DNA of 64,000 nucleotides from Parvularcula sp. LCG005 (GTDB lineage: Bacteria > Pseudomonadota > Alphaproteobacteria > Caulobacterales > Parvularculaceae). The DNA lies in assembly GCF_032930845.1 (NCBI RefSeq), contig NZ_CP136758.1, positions 2,495,001 to 2,559,000 on the forward strand, written 5' to 3'. This document shows positions 34,442 through 43,176 of the stretch, piece after piece. The translations under genes were made by a program, and so were the position numbers. Position 1 is the first letter of the stretch. The number at the start of each line of letters is the position of its first letter. Below the pieces are notes generated by a model that saw only the letters and a list, made by a program, of their open reading frames with translations, had not been told where the DNA came from and did not search any database.

Positions 34442-35259
34442 ATCGGTGAGGCGGGCCTGAGGCCCGACGGTACCAGCATGCCAGGACGGAACGCCTCTGC
34501 CTTGGTGCCGGAAATCGGCACGGCCGTCGACTTGCGCGCCTCGACCAGATTGAGCCCGGCTAGGTTCGGCAGCAGCATGGGCAGTCGCCAGCCTTCAATA
34601 TGCTCACCCAGCCGTTCCCATGTCCGAGCCAGGGGTAGAAGCGAGACCTGCTTGAAGGGCGGGAAATGAAGCGATGTGGCGTGCGCCGTCGGGGCGAACA
34701 TCCCTTCGGTCAGAAGCGTATCCAGCTGCCGGCGGGAGAAGGGCCGACCCGCCGCAAAAGGCGTGCTTTCAGTCATTGACCAAAGGCCGCGTCGGTTGGT
34801 GGCGGCCATGATGAGAAGACCATCATTGCTCAGCACACGCCAAGCCTCCCGCAGCAGTCGGCGGGGGTCCGGCCCCTCTTCAAGGCCGTGGATGATAAAC
34901 AAGCGGTCGAGCGAGGCGTCGGGTAATGGCCAGCAATGTTCATGCACCAGACAGGCGGGGATGTCGCCCCCAGCCCGCACTCCCGTACCTTCCGGGACCA
35001 GCGCAAACTTTCGCTCCGTGCCCGTAAAGCCGCCCAGAAACGGCTGGGCATAGCCATAACCGGCAACGCGCAGCCGGTCCGCCGTACCCCATGCCTGCAC
35101 CAGCTTGTCGGTCACGACCCCCGCCACCAGCGCACCCAGCGGGCTGGCGTAGAACTCTTCCAGATCTGAAGCGGCTTGTCGCAAGTCGGGGTCGCACCTT
35201 TCATCCCGTTGAATTTTCAGGGGGGCTCCGCCAACATATAGGACATGATCTACCGACAT
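34348..35259 (-). CDS. SAM-dependent methyltransferase-like protein
   Basis: 303 residues. After EEFYASPLGALVAGVV the SAM-binding glycine motif is degenerate (RVAGYGYAQPFLGGF). PLPDASLDRLFIIHGLEEGPDPRRLLREAWRVLSNDG matches Methyltransf_11 motifs II and III. The homologue is often next to gloB in this class. AAAGGTG stands five bases before the ATG at 35259. The gene overlaps gloB divergently by 15 bases and metW convergently by 94. The C-terminal tail is proline- and basic-rich. The substrate is unknown. Confidence 0.8.
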   Translation of the reverse strand: MSVDHVLYVGGAPLKIQRDERCDPDLRQAASDLEEFYASPLGALVAGVVTDKLVQAWGTADRLRVAGYGYAQPFLGGFTGTERKFALVPEGTGVRAGGDIPACLVHEHCWPLPDASLDRLFIIHGLEEGPDPRRLLREAWRVLSNDGLLIMAATNRRGLWSMTESTPFAAGRPFSRRQLDTLLTEGMFAPTAHATSLHFPPFKQVSLLPLARTWERLGEHIEGWRLPMLLPNLAGLNLVEARKSTAVPISGTKAEAFRPGMLVPSGLRPASPIQGRDSTKRAASARQLGQNGADGSKRLGDAP

Positions 35260-36027
35260 GGACACCTTTCGGTGAAACAAGTGCCCTGTCTGCACGATAA
35301 TTACGGTTATCTGCTGCGGGATGAAGCAACCGGGACGGTTGCCGCCATTGATACGCCGGAGGTGGGCCCGCTTGTCGCGGCCCTGGACGAGCTGGGATGG
35401 GGGCTGGATTACATCCTCAATACCCACTGGCACCCCGACCATGTGGGCGGCAACGAGACCCTCAAGGCGCGCTATGGGGCGACCATCATCGGTCCCGAAG
35501 GCGAAGCCGACAAAATCCCCGGCGCCGACCGACTGGTGTCGGAAGGCGATATCGTGACCCTGGGAGAGCGCAAGGCGCGTGTCGTTGAAACCCCCGGTCA
35601 CACGCTGGGACACATCGTCTATCTGTTCGGTGATGAAGACGTCGCCTTTGTCGGCGATACGCTGTTCAGTCTGGGATGCGGTCGACTGTTCGAGGGCACA
35701 GCCGCACAGATGTGGGCCTCGCTGCAGAAAATCCGCAACTGGGCGCCGCAGACCACGATCTACTGCGCCCATGAATACACGGCCGCCAATTATCAGTTTG
35801 CCGCCTCGATCGACCCCAACAATGCCGCCCTGCAGGCGCGCGGCGAGCGGATTGCAGAATTGCGCTCAGACGGCCAGCCCACTGTTCCGATGATCCTCGC
35901 CGATGAATGTCGGGAGAACCCCTTCCTGCGCGCTGATGACGCGGTCCTCGCCGCCAACCTGGGCGTTGCCGACGCGGACCCGGCATCGGTTTTTGCAGAG
36001 ATCCGCGGTCGCAAGGACCGCTTCTGA
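35245..36027 (+). CDS. gloB: Hydroxyacylglutathione hydrolase (glyoxalase II)
   Basis: 260 residues with the metallo-beta-lactamase motif THWHPDHVGG, then TPGHTLGHI, FVGDTLFSLGCGRLFEGT and YCAHEYTAANYQFA, which are the glyoxalase II signatures. It hydrolyses S-lactoylglutathione in methylglyoxal detoxification. Its start overlaps the divergent methyltransferase gene. A GTG at 35272 would remove nine residues and also leave VPCLHDNYGYLL intact, so the exact start is uncertain. Confidence 0.93.
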   Translation: MIYRHGHLSVKQVPCLHDNYGYLLRDEATGTVAAIDTPEVGPLVAALDELGWGLDYILNTHWHPDHVGGNETLKARYGATIIGPEGEADKIPGADRLVSEGDIVTLGERKARVVETPGHTLGHIVYLFGDEDVAFVGDTLFSLGCGRLFEGTAAQMWASLQKIRNWAPQTTIYCAHEYTAANYQFAASIDPNNAALQARGERIAELRSDGQPTVPMILADECRENPFLRADDAVLAANLGVADADPASVFAEIRGRKDRF

Positions 36028-36088
36028 CCCGTCGCCTCCGGCTGTTAACCGTGCTATATGAACAGGCGCAGGAGCGGAGAAACCGATC

Positions 36089-36571
36089 ATGATTGAAGTT
36101 GGCGAAACCCGGCGCAAGCCGGACCTTGAATCACGCGCCACCGCCCTTGGCTATGCCGGGCTGATTCCGTTTGCGGCAGCAGGTCTGTTGATCTGGCTCC
36201 AGCCGCCATCGCTCTCTTGGCTCGTCAACGGTTTCGTTTACGCCACGCTGATCTATGGGGCGATCATCCTGAGTTTCATGGCGGGCGCCCGGTGGGGCGC
36301 CGGTATCGCGACGGGTGATTCCGACAAGCTGACCCCTGCTATCGTCGCGGCCCTGATTGCATGGCTGGCCGTGCTGCCCCGCGATGTCATTCCCGGCTAT
36401 GACCCGACCTATTCGGTGCGATACCTGATCCTGCTGGCATCCTTTATCGGCCTGTTCGTGCATGAGGTATCGGCGCGGGACTGGGATCATTGGTATTCCG
36501 GCCTGCGGTTTCGCCTGACCATGATGGTGGCGGGCCTGATCATCCTGATCATGCTGGGCCTGAACTACTGA
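36089..36571 (+). CDS. DUF3429 family membrane protein
   Basis: 160 residues with five membrane helices. ALGYAGLIPFAAAGLLIW and SFMAGARWGAG fit DUF3429. The function is unknown. It follows gloB with a 61-base gap and ends six bases before the convergent pdeM stop. Confidence 0.8.
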   Translation: MIEVGETRRKPDLESRATALGYAGLIPFAAAGLLIWLQPPSLSWLVNGFVYATLIYGAIILSFMAGARWGAGIATGDSDKLTPAIVAALIAWLAVLPRDVIPGYDPTYSVRYLILLASFIGLFVHEVSARDWDHWYSGLRFRLTMMVAGLIILIMLGLNY

Positions 36572-36576
36572 GGCGG

Positions 36577-37317
36577 TCAGCCCTTGCGCGGCAGTCGGCC
36601 GACATAACGGCCACGACCGTCCGGACGCAGCGCCTCGTGCGGCACCCTGTAGACACGGTCCTTGCCCAGCAGATGCACCTGAAAGGCACGCGAGAACACC
36701 GCGCGAAAGGCCGTGTCCATCACATTGAGGCCGCCGGTATAGGCGCCGAATGACGGTAGGATCATCCGCGTGTCGTCGGAGACGAAACAGGCCCGGCGCA
36801 CCCCATGCCCGTCCCGCACGGCGATGGCGCAGGGGTGAAGGTGCCCCGCCAGATTCCACTCGGGCACCTCCCATGGCTCATGCGCAAAGGTCAGACCGTG
36901 GATCTCCACGGTCGAATGCACGGCGCCGCAGAACCGTTTGGGCGGATACGGGTCGTGATTGCCCAACACCCAGATCCAGTCGACGGACCGGCACAGGGCA
37001 TCAAGACGCGCAGCGTCGGCATCGTCCATCCGCTCTTCTGCCTCAGGATCATGAAACGCGTCGCCCAGCGACAGGATCGTCCGAGGACGGTAGATGCGGC
37101 ACAATTGCTCAAGCGCCGTCAGCGTGGCGCGGGTATCGTAAGGCGGAAGAAAAAGGCCCCGCTTGGCGTAGTGGGAGCCCTTCTCGAAATGCAGATCAGA
37201 GACGATCAGCATCTCATGCTGGGGCAACCACAGCGCCCCGGCGGCATCCATGACCACGGGCTGTCCGGCCAGGTGGGTGGGCGCAAGGGGCACAGATTGA
37301 CGGGCGGAAGCGGACAT
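36577..37317 (-). CDS. pdeM: Ligase-associated DNA damage response phosphoesterase PdeM
   Basis: 246 residues of the calcineurin-like fold. IVSDLHFEKGSHYA at the N-terminus, LSLGDAFHD, LGNHDPYPP and GHLHP supply the two-metal centre. PdeM is predicted to act in DNA damage repair with the Lhr helicase and an ATP-dependent ligase. Here it is on its own, with the Lhr gene about 22 kb away and no ligase gene in the window. Confidence 0.9.
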   Translation of the reverse strand: MSASARQSVPLAPTHLAGQPVVMDAAGALWLPQHEMLIVSDLHFEKGSHYAKRGLFLPPYDTRATLTALEQLCRIYRPRTILSLGDAFHDPEAEERMDDADAARLDALCRSVDWIWVLGNHDPYPPKRFCGAVHSTVEIHGLTFAHEPWEVPEWNLAGHLHPCAIAVRDGHGVRRACFVSDDTRMILPSFGAYTGGLNVMDTAFRAVFSRAFQVHLLGKDRVYRVPHEALRPDGRGRYVGRLPRKG

Positions 37318-37405
37318 GCCCCTCCCTAACGCGATGAGAACAAAATAGGAAGACGTGTCTTTTGCACACGGCGCAATGTCGCGCCAGTACCGCAGCGCGC
37401 TGCGA

Positions 37406-37762
37406 TCAGCCGCGCTTCATGTAACTGACATCGTCCGCAGCCGCTGGGGCGGCCAGTTTGACGGCAGTCCCGAACGCGAGAATCTCCGCCGCGCCCTGCG
37501 TGATCGTGGAGGTCGTGAACCGCATGCCGACCACCGCATCCGCGCCCATCTGTTCGGCGTGGGCGAGCATCCGATCATAGGCCTGCTGGCGCGCCTCGGC
37601 CATCAGCTTGGTGTACTCATTCACCTCGCCGCCGACGATGTTTCGCAAGCCTGCAACGATATCGTTGCCCACGTGACGGGCGCGGATGACATTGCCCCGG
37701 CACACGCCGAGTGACTCTGAAATGGTCCGGCCCCCAACAGTTTCTGTGGTCGTGACGATCAT
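37406..37762 (-). CDS. YbjQ/UPF0145 family protein
   Basis: 118 residues. The family pattern is plain: MIVTTTETVGGRTISESLGVCRGNVIRARH at the start, ARQQAYDRMLAHAEQMGADAVVGMRF in the middle. YbjQ forms a pentamer that resembles heavy-metal-binding folds; its role is not known. It follows the small membrane protein gene by three bases, forming a two-gene operon. Confidence 0.88.
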   Translation of the reverse strand: MIVTTTETVGGRTISESLGVCRGNVIRARHVGNDIVAGLRNIVGGEVNEYTKLMAEARQQAYDRMLAHAEQMGADAVVGMRFTTSTITQGAAEILAFGTAVKLAAPAAADDVSYMKRG

Positions 37763-37765
37763 GGC

Positions 37766-37975
37766 TTACTTCGAGATATTGTCTTCGTAATGACGGTTTT
37801 CAGGGTCGCTCAGCTTTTGCCGGAGAACGCCCCACAGGAGGAAACCGACAAACAGAAGGGCTGCCAGGCCGATCAGGCCATAGGGAAACAACGCGATCAT
37901 GCCCCCGACCAGAATGCCGACATAGACCAACGTCACGATGATCACGCCGCCAAGGGCAATATTACCAAGAGACAT
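37766..37975 (-). CDS. Small two-helix membrane protein
   Basis: 69 residues from the ATG at 37975, chosen for the strong GGGAGGAGA ribosome-binding site. Two hydrophobic helices (about residues 5-27 and 30-50) are followed by a charged end (RQKLSDPENRHYEDNISK). It is upstream of ybjQ by three bases. No family recognised; the pairing with YbjQ hints at a common membrane role. Confidence 0.65.
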   Translation of the reverse strand: MSLGNIALGGVIIVTLVYVGILVGGMIALFPYGLIGLAALLFVGFLLWGVLRQKLSDPENRHYEDNISK

Positions 37976-38042
37976 CGTCTCCCTCCTCCCTTTTAATTTG
38001 AATGTAGGAATGAGAAGAAGATGTCGCAAGGCTGAAGAACCG

Positions 38043-39131
38043 TCACATCCTGAAATGCTTGCTCAACCGCAACCCCTGCCCCTGATAGTTCGAGGCGAGC
38101 CCGGCACCATAGCCGACATCGGGCGGGCCGGTGAGCTGTTCATAGACGAGCCGCGCGACGGTCTGTCCGTGTTCCAGCACAAAGGGCGCATCATAGCCCC
38201 GGATCTCAAGAACCGCGCGGCTGCCCTGTTCCACCCCGAAACCGGGATCGAAGAAGCCGGCATAGTGCACACGGAAGGCCCCCAGATCGGTATCGATGGG
38301 CAGCATCTCGGCTGCCAGATCGCTGGGGATCTTCAGCTCTTCCTGACTGGCGAGAATATAGAATTCATCCGGGTCCAGAATCATGAAACCCGATGCGGGG
38401 CGCGGAATGGGCTCCCAATAGTCATCCGGGTTGAGGCCGGCGATCCTGTCCACATCGATCAGCGCCGAATGACGACGGGCCCGATACCCAACGACGGGGC
38501 CGAAACTGTCGCCCAGATCCACAGACAGGCAGAGACCACCGCCGATGGACCATCCCTTGCCGGAGACCAACTCCCCGCGTGACTGGCGCGCGCGCAAATC
38601 ATCATCGCTAAGGACAGCATGGCCCTTGCGCAGGCGCAGCTGGTTCAGGGATGACCCCTCGCACACAAGGATGGAGAATGTCCGTGGGCTGATTTCCGCG
38701 TAGAGCGGGCCTTTATAACCTGCTGGTACGCTATCATAGGCGACGCCGCGATCGGTGACGAGGCGCACGAACACATCGATCCGCCCGGTCGAGCTTTTCG
38801 GATTGGCCCGTGCAAGAAGGTCCGGCGACAAGGCGAGGCTTTCGCGCAGGCGCACTAGGTAGACGCAGCCCTTTTCCAGCACCGCCCCATCACGCAGGTC
38901 GAGCCGGTGCAGCGCGAGGCCATCGGCCAGCCGCTCTTCCACCGTGCGTTTCGCACCGGGCAGGAAGGCGGCGCGCACGCGCCACGCCGCGTCGCCCAGC
39001 GTCAGATCAAGACTGGCAGGCTGGACCTGAGAGGCGGTCGGGCTGGCGCCAAGGTGCAACAATCCGGCGTTCATGGCGGATCGCAGGTCGGCGGCGGTGA
39101 ACACACCGTCAGCAAAGCTTCGCGTTGACAT
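38043..39131 (-). CDS. dcd: 2'-deoxycytidine 5'-triphosphate deaminase (double-domain form)
   Basis: 362 residues, about twice the size of E. coli Dcd, matching the long alphaproteobacterial DCD form (PF06559). NPKSSTGRIDVFVRLVTD holds the conserved Ser and Arg region, and YKGPLYAEISPRTFSI the nucleotide-binding strand. The C-terminal half repeats the fold with FYILASQEELKIP and IPVDTD-like segments. It deaminates dCTP to dUTP on the way to dTTP. AAAGGAGGGG precedes the ATG at 39131. A strong inverted repeat (39144-39219) lies just upstream. Confidence 0.9.
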   Translation of the reverse strand: MSTRSFADGVFTAADLRSAMNAGLLHLGASPTASQVQPASLDLTLGDAAWRVRAAFLPGAKRTVEERLADGLALHRLDLRDGAVLEKGCVYLVRLRESLALSPDLLARANPKSSTGRIDVFVRLVTDRGVAYDSVPAGYKGPLYAEISPRTFSILVCEGSSLNQLRLRKGHAVLSDDDLRARQSRGELVSGKGWSIGGGLCLSVDLGDSFGPVVGYRARRHSALIDVDRIAGLNPDDYWEPIPRPASGFMILDPDEFYILASQEELKIPSDLAAEMLPIDTDLGAFRVHYAGFFDPGFGVEQGSRAVLEIRGYDAPFVLEHGQTVARLVYEQLTGPPDVGYGAGLASNYQGQGLRLSKHFRM

Positions 39132-39143
39132 GCCCCTCCTTTG

Positions 39144-39219
39144 GGTCTTACGGCGCACTGTCCCGGGGCCCGGGTTTGGGCCGGCCGGCTTGCGGCGGAC
39201 CCCCGGACAGTGAAAGACC
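39144..39219. promoter_or_regulatory. Large inverted repeat between dcd and metZ
   Basis: GGTCTT (39144-39149) pairs with AAGACC (39214-39219) and CACTGTCC (39156-39163) with GGACAGTG (39205-39212). The inner part continues with GGGG/CCCC, a GGCCC/GGGCC hairpin and a CCGGCCGG palindrome. It is a GC-rich hairpin of about 75 bases in the divergent promoter region, transcribed into the metZ leader or the dcd leader depending on where transcription starts. Confidence 0.6.
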
Positions 39220-39297
39220 ATCCGCTAAAAGGCCGGAGCGCTGCCCGTCAAGGCGATATGTCCCTGGCGTGCGCTGACCACGTAGAGAACACAGGTC

Positions 39298-40512
39298 ATG
39301 ACAGAACGATCCGATACCAAAAAATGGGGTCCGCGCACCAATGCCGTGCGTGCCGGCACCAATCGCGCCTTCCAGGAAACCTCCGAAGGGCTCTTCCTGA
39401 CATCAGGCTATGCCTATGACAGCCCCGATCAGGCAGCCGCGCGTTTCGCCGGTGAGGACAAGGGATATATTTACTCCCGCTTTTCCAACCCGACCGTGGA
39501 GATGTTCGAGAACCGTCTTGCCGCCATCGAAGGCGCCGAATGGTGCATGGCCGCAGCCACGGGCATGGCGGCCGTTAGTTCAGTCTTTATGTGCCACCTG
39601 AAACCGGGTGATCATATTGTGTCGAGCCGGGCGCTGTTCGGTTCCTGCCGTTATGTGGCGGACGATCTGTGCTCCCGCTTCAATATTGAAGCGGACTTCA
39701 TCGACGGCACCGACCTGGACGCGTGGAAGCGCGCCGTCCGGCCGGAAACGAAGCTGTTTTTCCTTGAGACGCCCTCTAATCCGGGCCTTGAGGTGATGGA
39801 CGTTCAGGCGATCGCCGACATTGCCCATAATTGCGGCGCCAAACTGCTGGTCGACAATGTCTTTGCGACGCCAATCCTTCAGCATCCTTTCGAGCTCGGC
39901 GCCGATCTCGTCGTCTATTCCGCCACCAAGCACATGGACGGCCAGGGCCGCGTCATGGGCGGGGCCATTCTTGGCAATGATGTCGAGTGGCGCGATGAAT
40001 TCCTGCGTCCCTTCATGCGCAACACCGGGCCCTCTCTCAGCCCGTTCAACGCCTGGGTACTGCTGAAGTCTCTTGAAACGCTGGACCTGCGTGTCCGCGC
40101 CATGGCGCAGAACGCGCTCGAGGTCGCCGAAGCGCTGAGCCCCCATATCGGTCATCCGCTGGCCCGGGTGCTGTATCCGTTTCGGCATGACCACAAACAG
40201 GTGGACATTGCCAAGCGCCAGATGGAGGGCGGCGGCACCGTCGTCACGCTTGATTTTGCTGGCGATGACGAAACCGCACAAGACCGGGCATTCCAGTTCC
40301 TGCGGGCACTTGAGCTGATCGACGTCTCCAACAATCTGGGCGACGCAAAATCACTCGCGACCCACAACCGGACAACGACGCATCACCGCCTGACCGAAGA
40401 AGCTCGCCGTGAACAGGGCATCACGCCCGGCATGGTGCGCGTCTCCATCGGGCTTGAGGACACGGCTGATCTCATGACCGATCTTAACGGGGCATTGGCG
40501 TCGGTCCGATGA
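39298..40512 (+). CDS. metZ: O-succinylhomoserine sulfhydrylase
   Basis: 404 residues, a Cys/Met metabolism PLP enzyme. The PLP lysine is in [16 protein letters not shown] and the cofactor-binding region includes [11 protein letters not shown] and ETPSNPG. The YSRFSNPT segment also fits. It condenses O-succinylhomoserine (or O-acetylhomoserine) with sulfide to homocysteine. With metX-metW 5 kb away it completes direct sulfhydrylation to methionine. A structured leader precedes it. Confidence 0.93.
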   Translation: MTERSDTKKWGPRTNAVRAGTNRAFQETSEGLFLTSGYAYDSPDQAAARFAGEDKGYIYSRFSNPTVEMFENRLAAIEGAEWCMAAATGMAAVSSVFMCHLKPGDHIVSSRALFGSCRYVADDLCSRFNIEADFIDGTDLDAWKRAVRPETKLFFLETPSNPGLEVMDVQAIADIAHNCGAKLLVDNVFATPILQHPFELGADLVVYSATKHMDGQGRVMGGAILGNDVEWRDEFLRPFMRNTGPSLSPFNAWVLLKSLETLDLRVRAMAQNALEVAEALSPHIGHPLARVLYPFRHDHKQVDIAKRQMEGGGTVVTLDFAGDDETAQDRAFQFLRALELIDVSNNLGDAKSLATHNRTTTHHRLTEEARREQGITPGMVRVSIGLEDTADLMTDLNGALASVR

Positions 40513-40552
40513 AGTGCGTATGAGTCTGTTCATGGCAGTGGGGCGTGACGAT

Positions 40553-40948
40553 ATGGTCTACGAAACCGTGACGCGGGGTATCCGCATCACGGTTGAACCC
40601 GATTACCTCGAAGAGGAATCGGATCCGTCCGACGACCATTATGTCTGGGCCTATACTGTCCGCATCGACAATGATTCAGAACAGGTCGTCCAGCTGCTGA
40701 ACCGGCGCTGGCACATCACCGATGCGTCGGGCCGGACCGTCATCGTGACCGGCGACGGCGTGATTGGCGAGCAGCCGGTTCTGCGCCCCGGAGAGATCTA
40801 CGAATACACTTCGGGCTGCCCCCTGACGACGCCATCCGGTATGATGTTCGGCACCTATGGGATGGAAACCGAACAGGGGGAGACCTTCGATGCCGAAATT
40901 CCCGCCTTTTCTCTCGACAGTCCCCATGACTGGCACCGACCCAATTAA
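40553..40948 (+). CDS. apaG: ApaG protein
   Basis: 131 residues from the ATG at 40553, giving the usual ApaG start ([18 protein letters not shown]). The immunoglobulin-like fold motifs [30 protein letters not shown] and PSGMMFGTY are present. ApaG is linked to cobalt/magnesium efflux and Ap4A levels in enterobacteria; its direct function is not known. In-frame starts at 40514, 40520 and 40532 would lengthen it by up to 13 residues. It follows metZ by about 40 bases. Confidence 0.9.
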   Translation: MVYETVTRGIRITVEPDYLEEESDPSDDHYVWAYTVRIDNDSEQVVQLLNRRWHITDASGRTVIVTGDGVIGEQPVLRPGEIYEYTSGCPLTTPSGMMFGTYGMETEQGETFDAEIPAFSLDSPHDWHRPN

Positions 40949-40996
40949 GGTGGGTTCGCCGGATACCGCCGTCCGCAAACAGGGCTAGAGACGTGC

Positions 40997-42460
40997 ATGC
41001 TTGACGCCCGTCCCGTCCTTCTCGTCATCGGTGTCTTCCTGTCAGCCTTCAGCCTGCTGATGCTGATCCCGATGACCGCTGACCTTGTTGCGGGACACCC
41101 GGACTGGAAGGCATTCGGCATGTCGGCGATGATCGTCGGTGCAACCGGGGGCGGACTCACGGCGGCATCCTGGGGCCGGATCAAATCCTTCACCACGCGG
41201 CAGGGCTTTCTCATCACGACGTTGAGCTGGCTGGCGCTGGTCGTCGCTGCCTCCCTGCCGCTGTTTCTCAGCACCAAGACTATCGGCTATACGGACGCCT
41301 TCTTTGAAGCGATGTCCGGCCTGACGACGACGGGGGCGACCGTCGTCGTCGGACTAGATGACAGCCCCCCCGGGTTCCTGCTCTGGCGCTCTATCCTGCA
41401 GTGGATTGGCGGCGTCGGCGTGGTCATCATGGCGATTGCCATCCTGCCCTTCCTGTCGGTCGGCGGGATGCAGTTGTTCCGGCTGGAGAGCTCGGACCAG
41501 TCCGAAAAGATCCTGCCCGGCGCATCGCAGATCGCCGCGGCCATTTTCTGGCTCTATGTGACATTCACGTTTCTGTGCTTCATCATTTATTGGAGCATGG
41601 GCATGACGGCGTTCGACGCCATCAACCACGCCATGACCACAATTGCGACAGGGGGCTATTCGACCAAGGACGCCTCCTTTGGTCACTTTCTGAACGACCC
41701 CAATGTGCGCGGCCCGATCGACCTTGTGGCAACTGCTTTCATGTGTGTCGGCGCACTGCCCTTCGGCATGTATCTCCTCGCCCTGCGCGGCAGTTTCAAT
41801 GCCAGCGTCAGCGACAGCCAGGTCCGCTTTTTCTTTGTCGCTGTCTCGATTTTTACGGCGATCATCACCCTCCGGATCGTTTCACTCTTCGAGTTTGATC
41901 TGTTCACCGCCTTCCGGCTGGCCGTCTTCAATGTGGTCTCGATCGTCACGGGCACCGGTTATGCCACCACGGATTACGGCCAATGGGGGCCGTTCGCCGT
42001 CGGCTTCTTTTTCTGCATCATGTTTGTGGGGGGCTGCGCCGGATCGACGTCATGCGGCCTGAAGATCTTTCGCCTGCAGGTGGCATTTGCCGCCCTCGCC
42101 CTGCACGGTCGGCGTCTGGCGCACCCGCACCGCGTGACCATCGCCCGCTACAATGGGCGGCCGATTTCGGACGAAGTCTTTCTGTCCGTGCTCAGCTTTT
42201 TCTTTGTCTACTTTGCGCTGTTCGCGACCTGCGCTGTCATTCTCGCCTGTCTCGGGCTTGATACCGTCACCGCGATGTCCGCAGCGGGCTCCGCCATCGC
42301 GAATGTCGGGCCGGGCCTCGGCGATATTGTCGGACCCGCCGGGAACTACAAAGCGCTTCCCGACGCCGCAAAATGGGTCTTGAGCATGACGATGCTACTC
42401 GGCAGGCTTGAACTGTTCACGGTGCTGGTCCTGATGCTGCCAGGGTTCTGGCGGCGTTGA
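40997..42460 (+). CDS. trkH: TrkH family potassium uptake protein
   Basis: 487 residues with at least ten membrane helices and the pore-loop repeats SGLTTTGATV, TIATGGYST, IVTGTGYATTDY and IANVGPG, each with the selectivity glycine. TrkH moves potassium with the cytoplasmic TrkA; no trkA is in the window. It ends adjacent to the convergent phoB stop. Confidence 0.93.
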   Translation: MLDARPVLLVIGVFLSAFSLLMLIPMTADLVAGHPDWKAFGMSAMIVGATGGGLTAASWGRIKSFTTRQGFLITTLSWLALVVAASLPLFLSTKTIGYTDAFFEAMSGLTTTGATVVVGLDDSPPGFLLWRSILQWIGGVGVVIMAIAILPFLSVGGMQLFRLESSDQSEKILPGASQIAAAIFWLYVTFTFLCFIIYWSMGMTAFDAINHAMTTIATGGYSTKDASFGHFLNDPNVRGPIDLVATAFMCVGALPFGMYLLALRGSFNASVSDSQVRFFFVAVSIFTAIITLRIVSLFEFDLFTAFRLAVFNVVSIVTGTGYATTDYGQWGPFAVGFFFCIMFVGGCAGSTSCGLKIFRLQVAFAALALHGRRLAHPHRVTIARYNGRPISDEVFLSVLSFFFVYFALFATCAVILACLGLDTVTAMSAAGSAIANVGPGLGDIVGPAGNYKALPDAAKWVLSMTMLLGRLELFTVLVLMLPGFWRR

Positions 42461-43159
42461 TCAGTCCTTGTCCGTCAGTTCAAGCGCGTAGCCTGCAGAC
42501 CGGACCGTGCGGATCGGATTGACCTCGCCATTCTTGGTCAGTGCCTTGCGCAGTCGACCAATATGCACATCGACAGTGCGTGCCTCGACAAAGACATCAG
42601 AGCCCCAGACCGCGTTGAGCAGCTGCTCGCGGGAGAATACGCGCCCGGGGTTCTGCATCAGGTGGTCGAGCAGGCGAAACTCTGTCGGCCCCAGATGAAT
42701 TTCGACCTGACCGCGTTTTACCCGATGGGCACTGCGGTCCATTTCAATATCGCCGAACACCACCGCTTCCTCGGCGAGGCCCGGCCGGATCCGCCGCAGC
42801 ACTGCCTTGATGCGCGCCACCAGTTCCACATGGGAGACCGGCTTGACCAGATAATCGTCAGCGCCCGTATCAAGCCCGCGGACCTTGTCGGCCTCTTCGG
42901 CGCGGGCCGTCATCATGATGATGGGGATATTCTTTGTCTCGTTGCGGGTCCGCAGGCGACGGCACACTTCGATGCCGGAGACATTGGGAAGCATCCAGTC
43001 CAGAAGGACGAGATCGGGCATTTCCTCCTCGACCTTCAGAAGCGCGTCGTCCCCGTTGACGGCAAGGACGGTCTCATACCCTTCCTTCTTCAGATTGTAT
43101 TCGAGGATGGTGGACAGGGCCTCTTCGTCCTCGACGATCAGAATACGGGTAGAGCTCAT
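42461..43159 (-). CDS. phoB: Phosphate regulon response regulator PhoB
   Basis: 232 residues. The receiver domain has the acidic pair ED, phosphoacceptor Asp54 in VLLDWMLPN, and the KPVS lysine. The OmpR-type winged helix has LGPTEFRLLDHLMQNPGRVFSREQLLNAVWG and a C-terminal RTVRSAGYALE. It switches on phosphate-starvation genes when phosphorylated by PhoR. The order phoR-phoU-phoB on the minus strand fits one transcript. Confidence 0.95.
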   Translation of the reverse strand: MSSTRILIVEDEEALSTILEYNLKKEGYETVLAVNGDDALLKVEEEMPDLVLLDWMLPNVSGIEVCRRLRTRNETKNIPIIMMTARAEEADKVRGLDTGADDYLVKPVSHVELVARIKAVLRRIRPGLAEEAVVFGDIEMDRSAHRVKRGQVEIHLGPTEFRLLDHLMQNPGRVFSREQLLNAVWGSDVFVEARTVDVHIGRLRKALTKNGEVNPIRTVRSAGYALELTDKD

Positions 43160-43176
43160 TATTGTCGGTCAATCGT

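Noticed and set aside
39224-39232. GCTAAAAGG resembling the SAM-II 3' element before metZ
   Set aside because: The rest of the SAM-II core, especially the GATTTAA loop and matching stem, is absent upstream.
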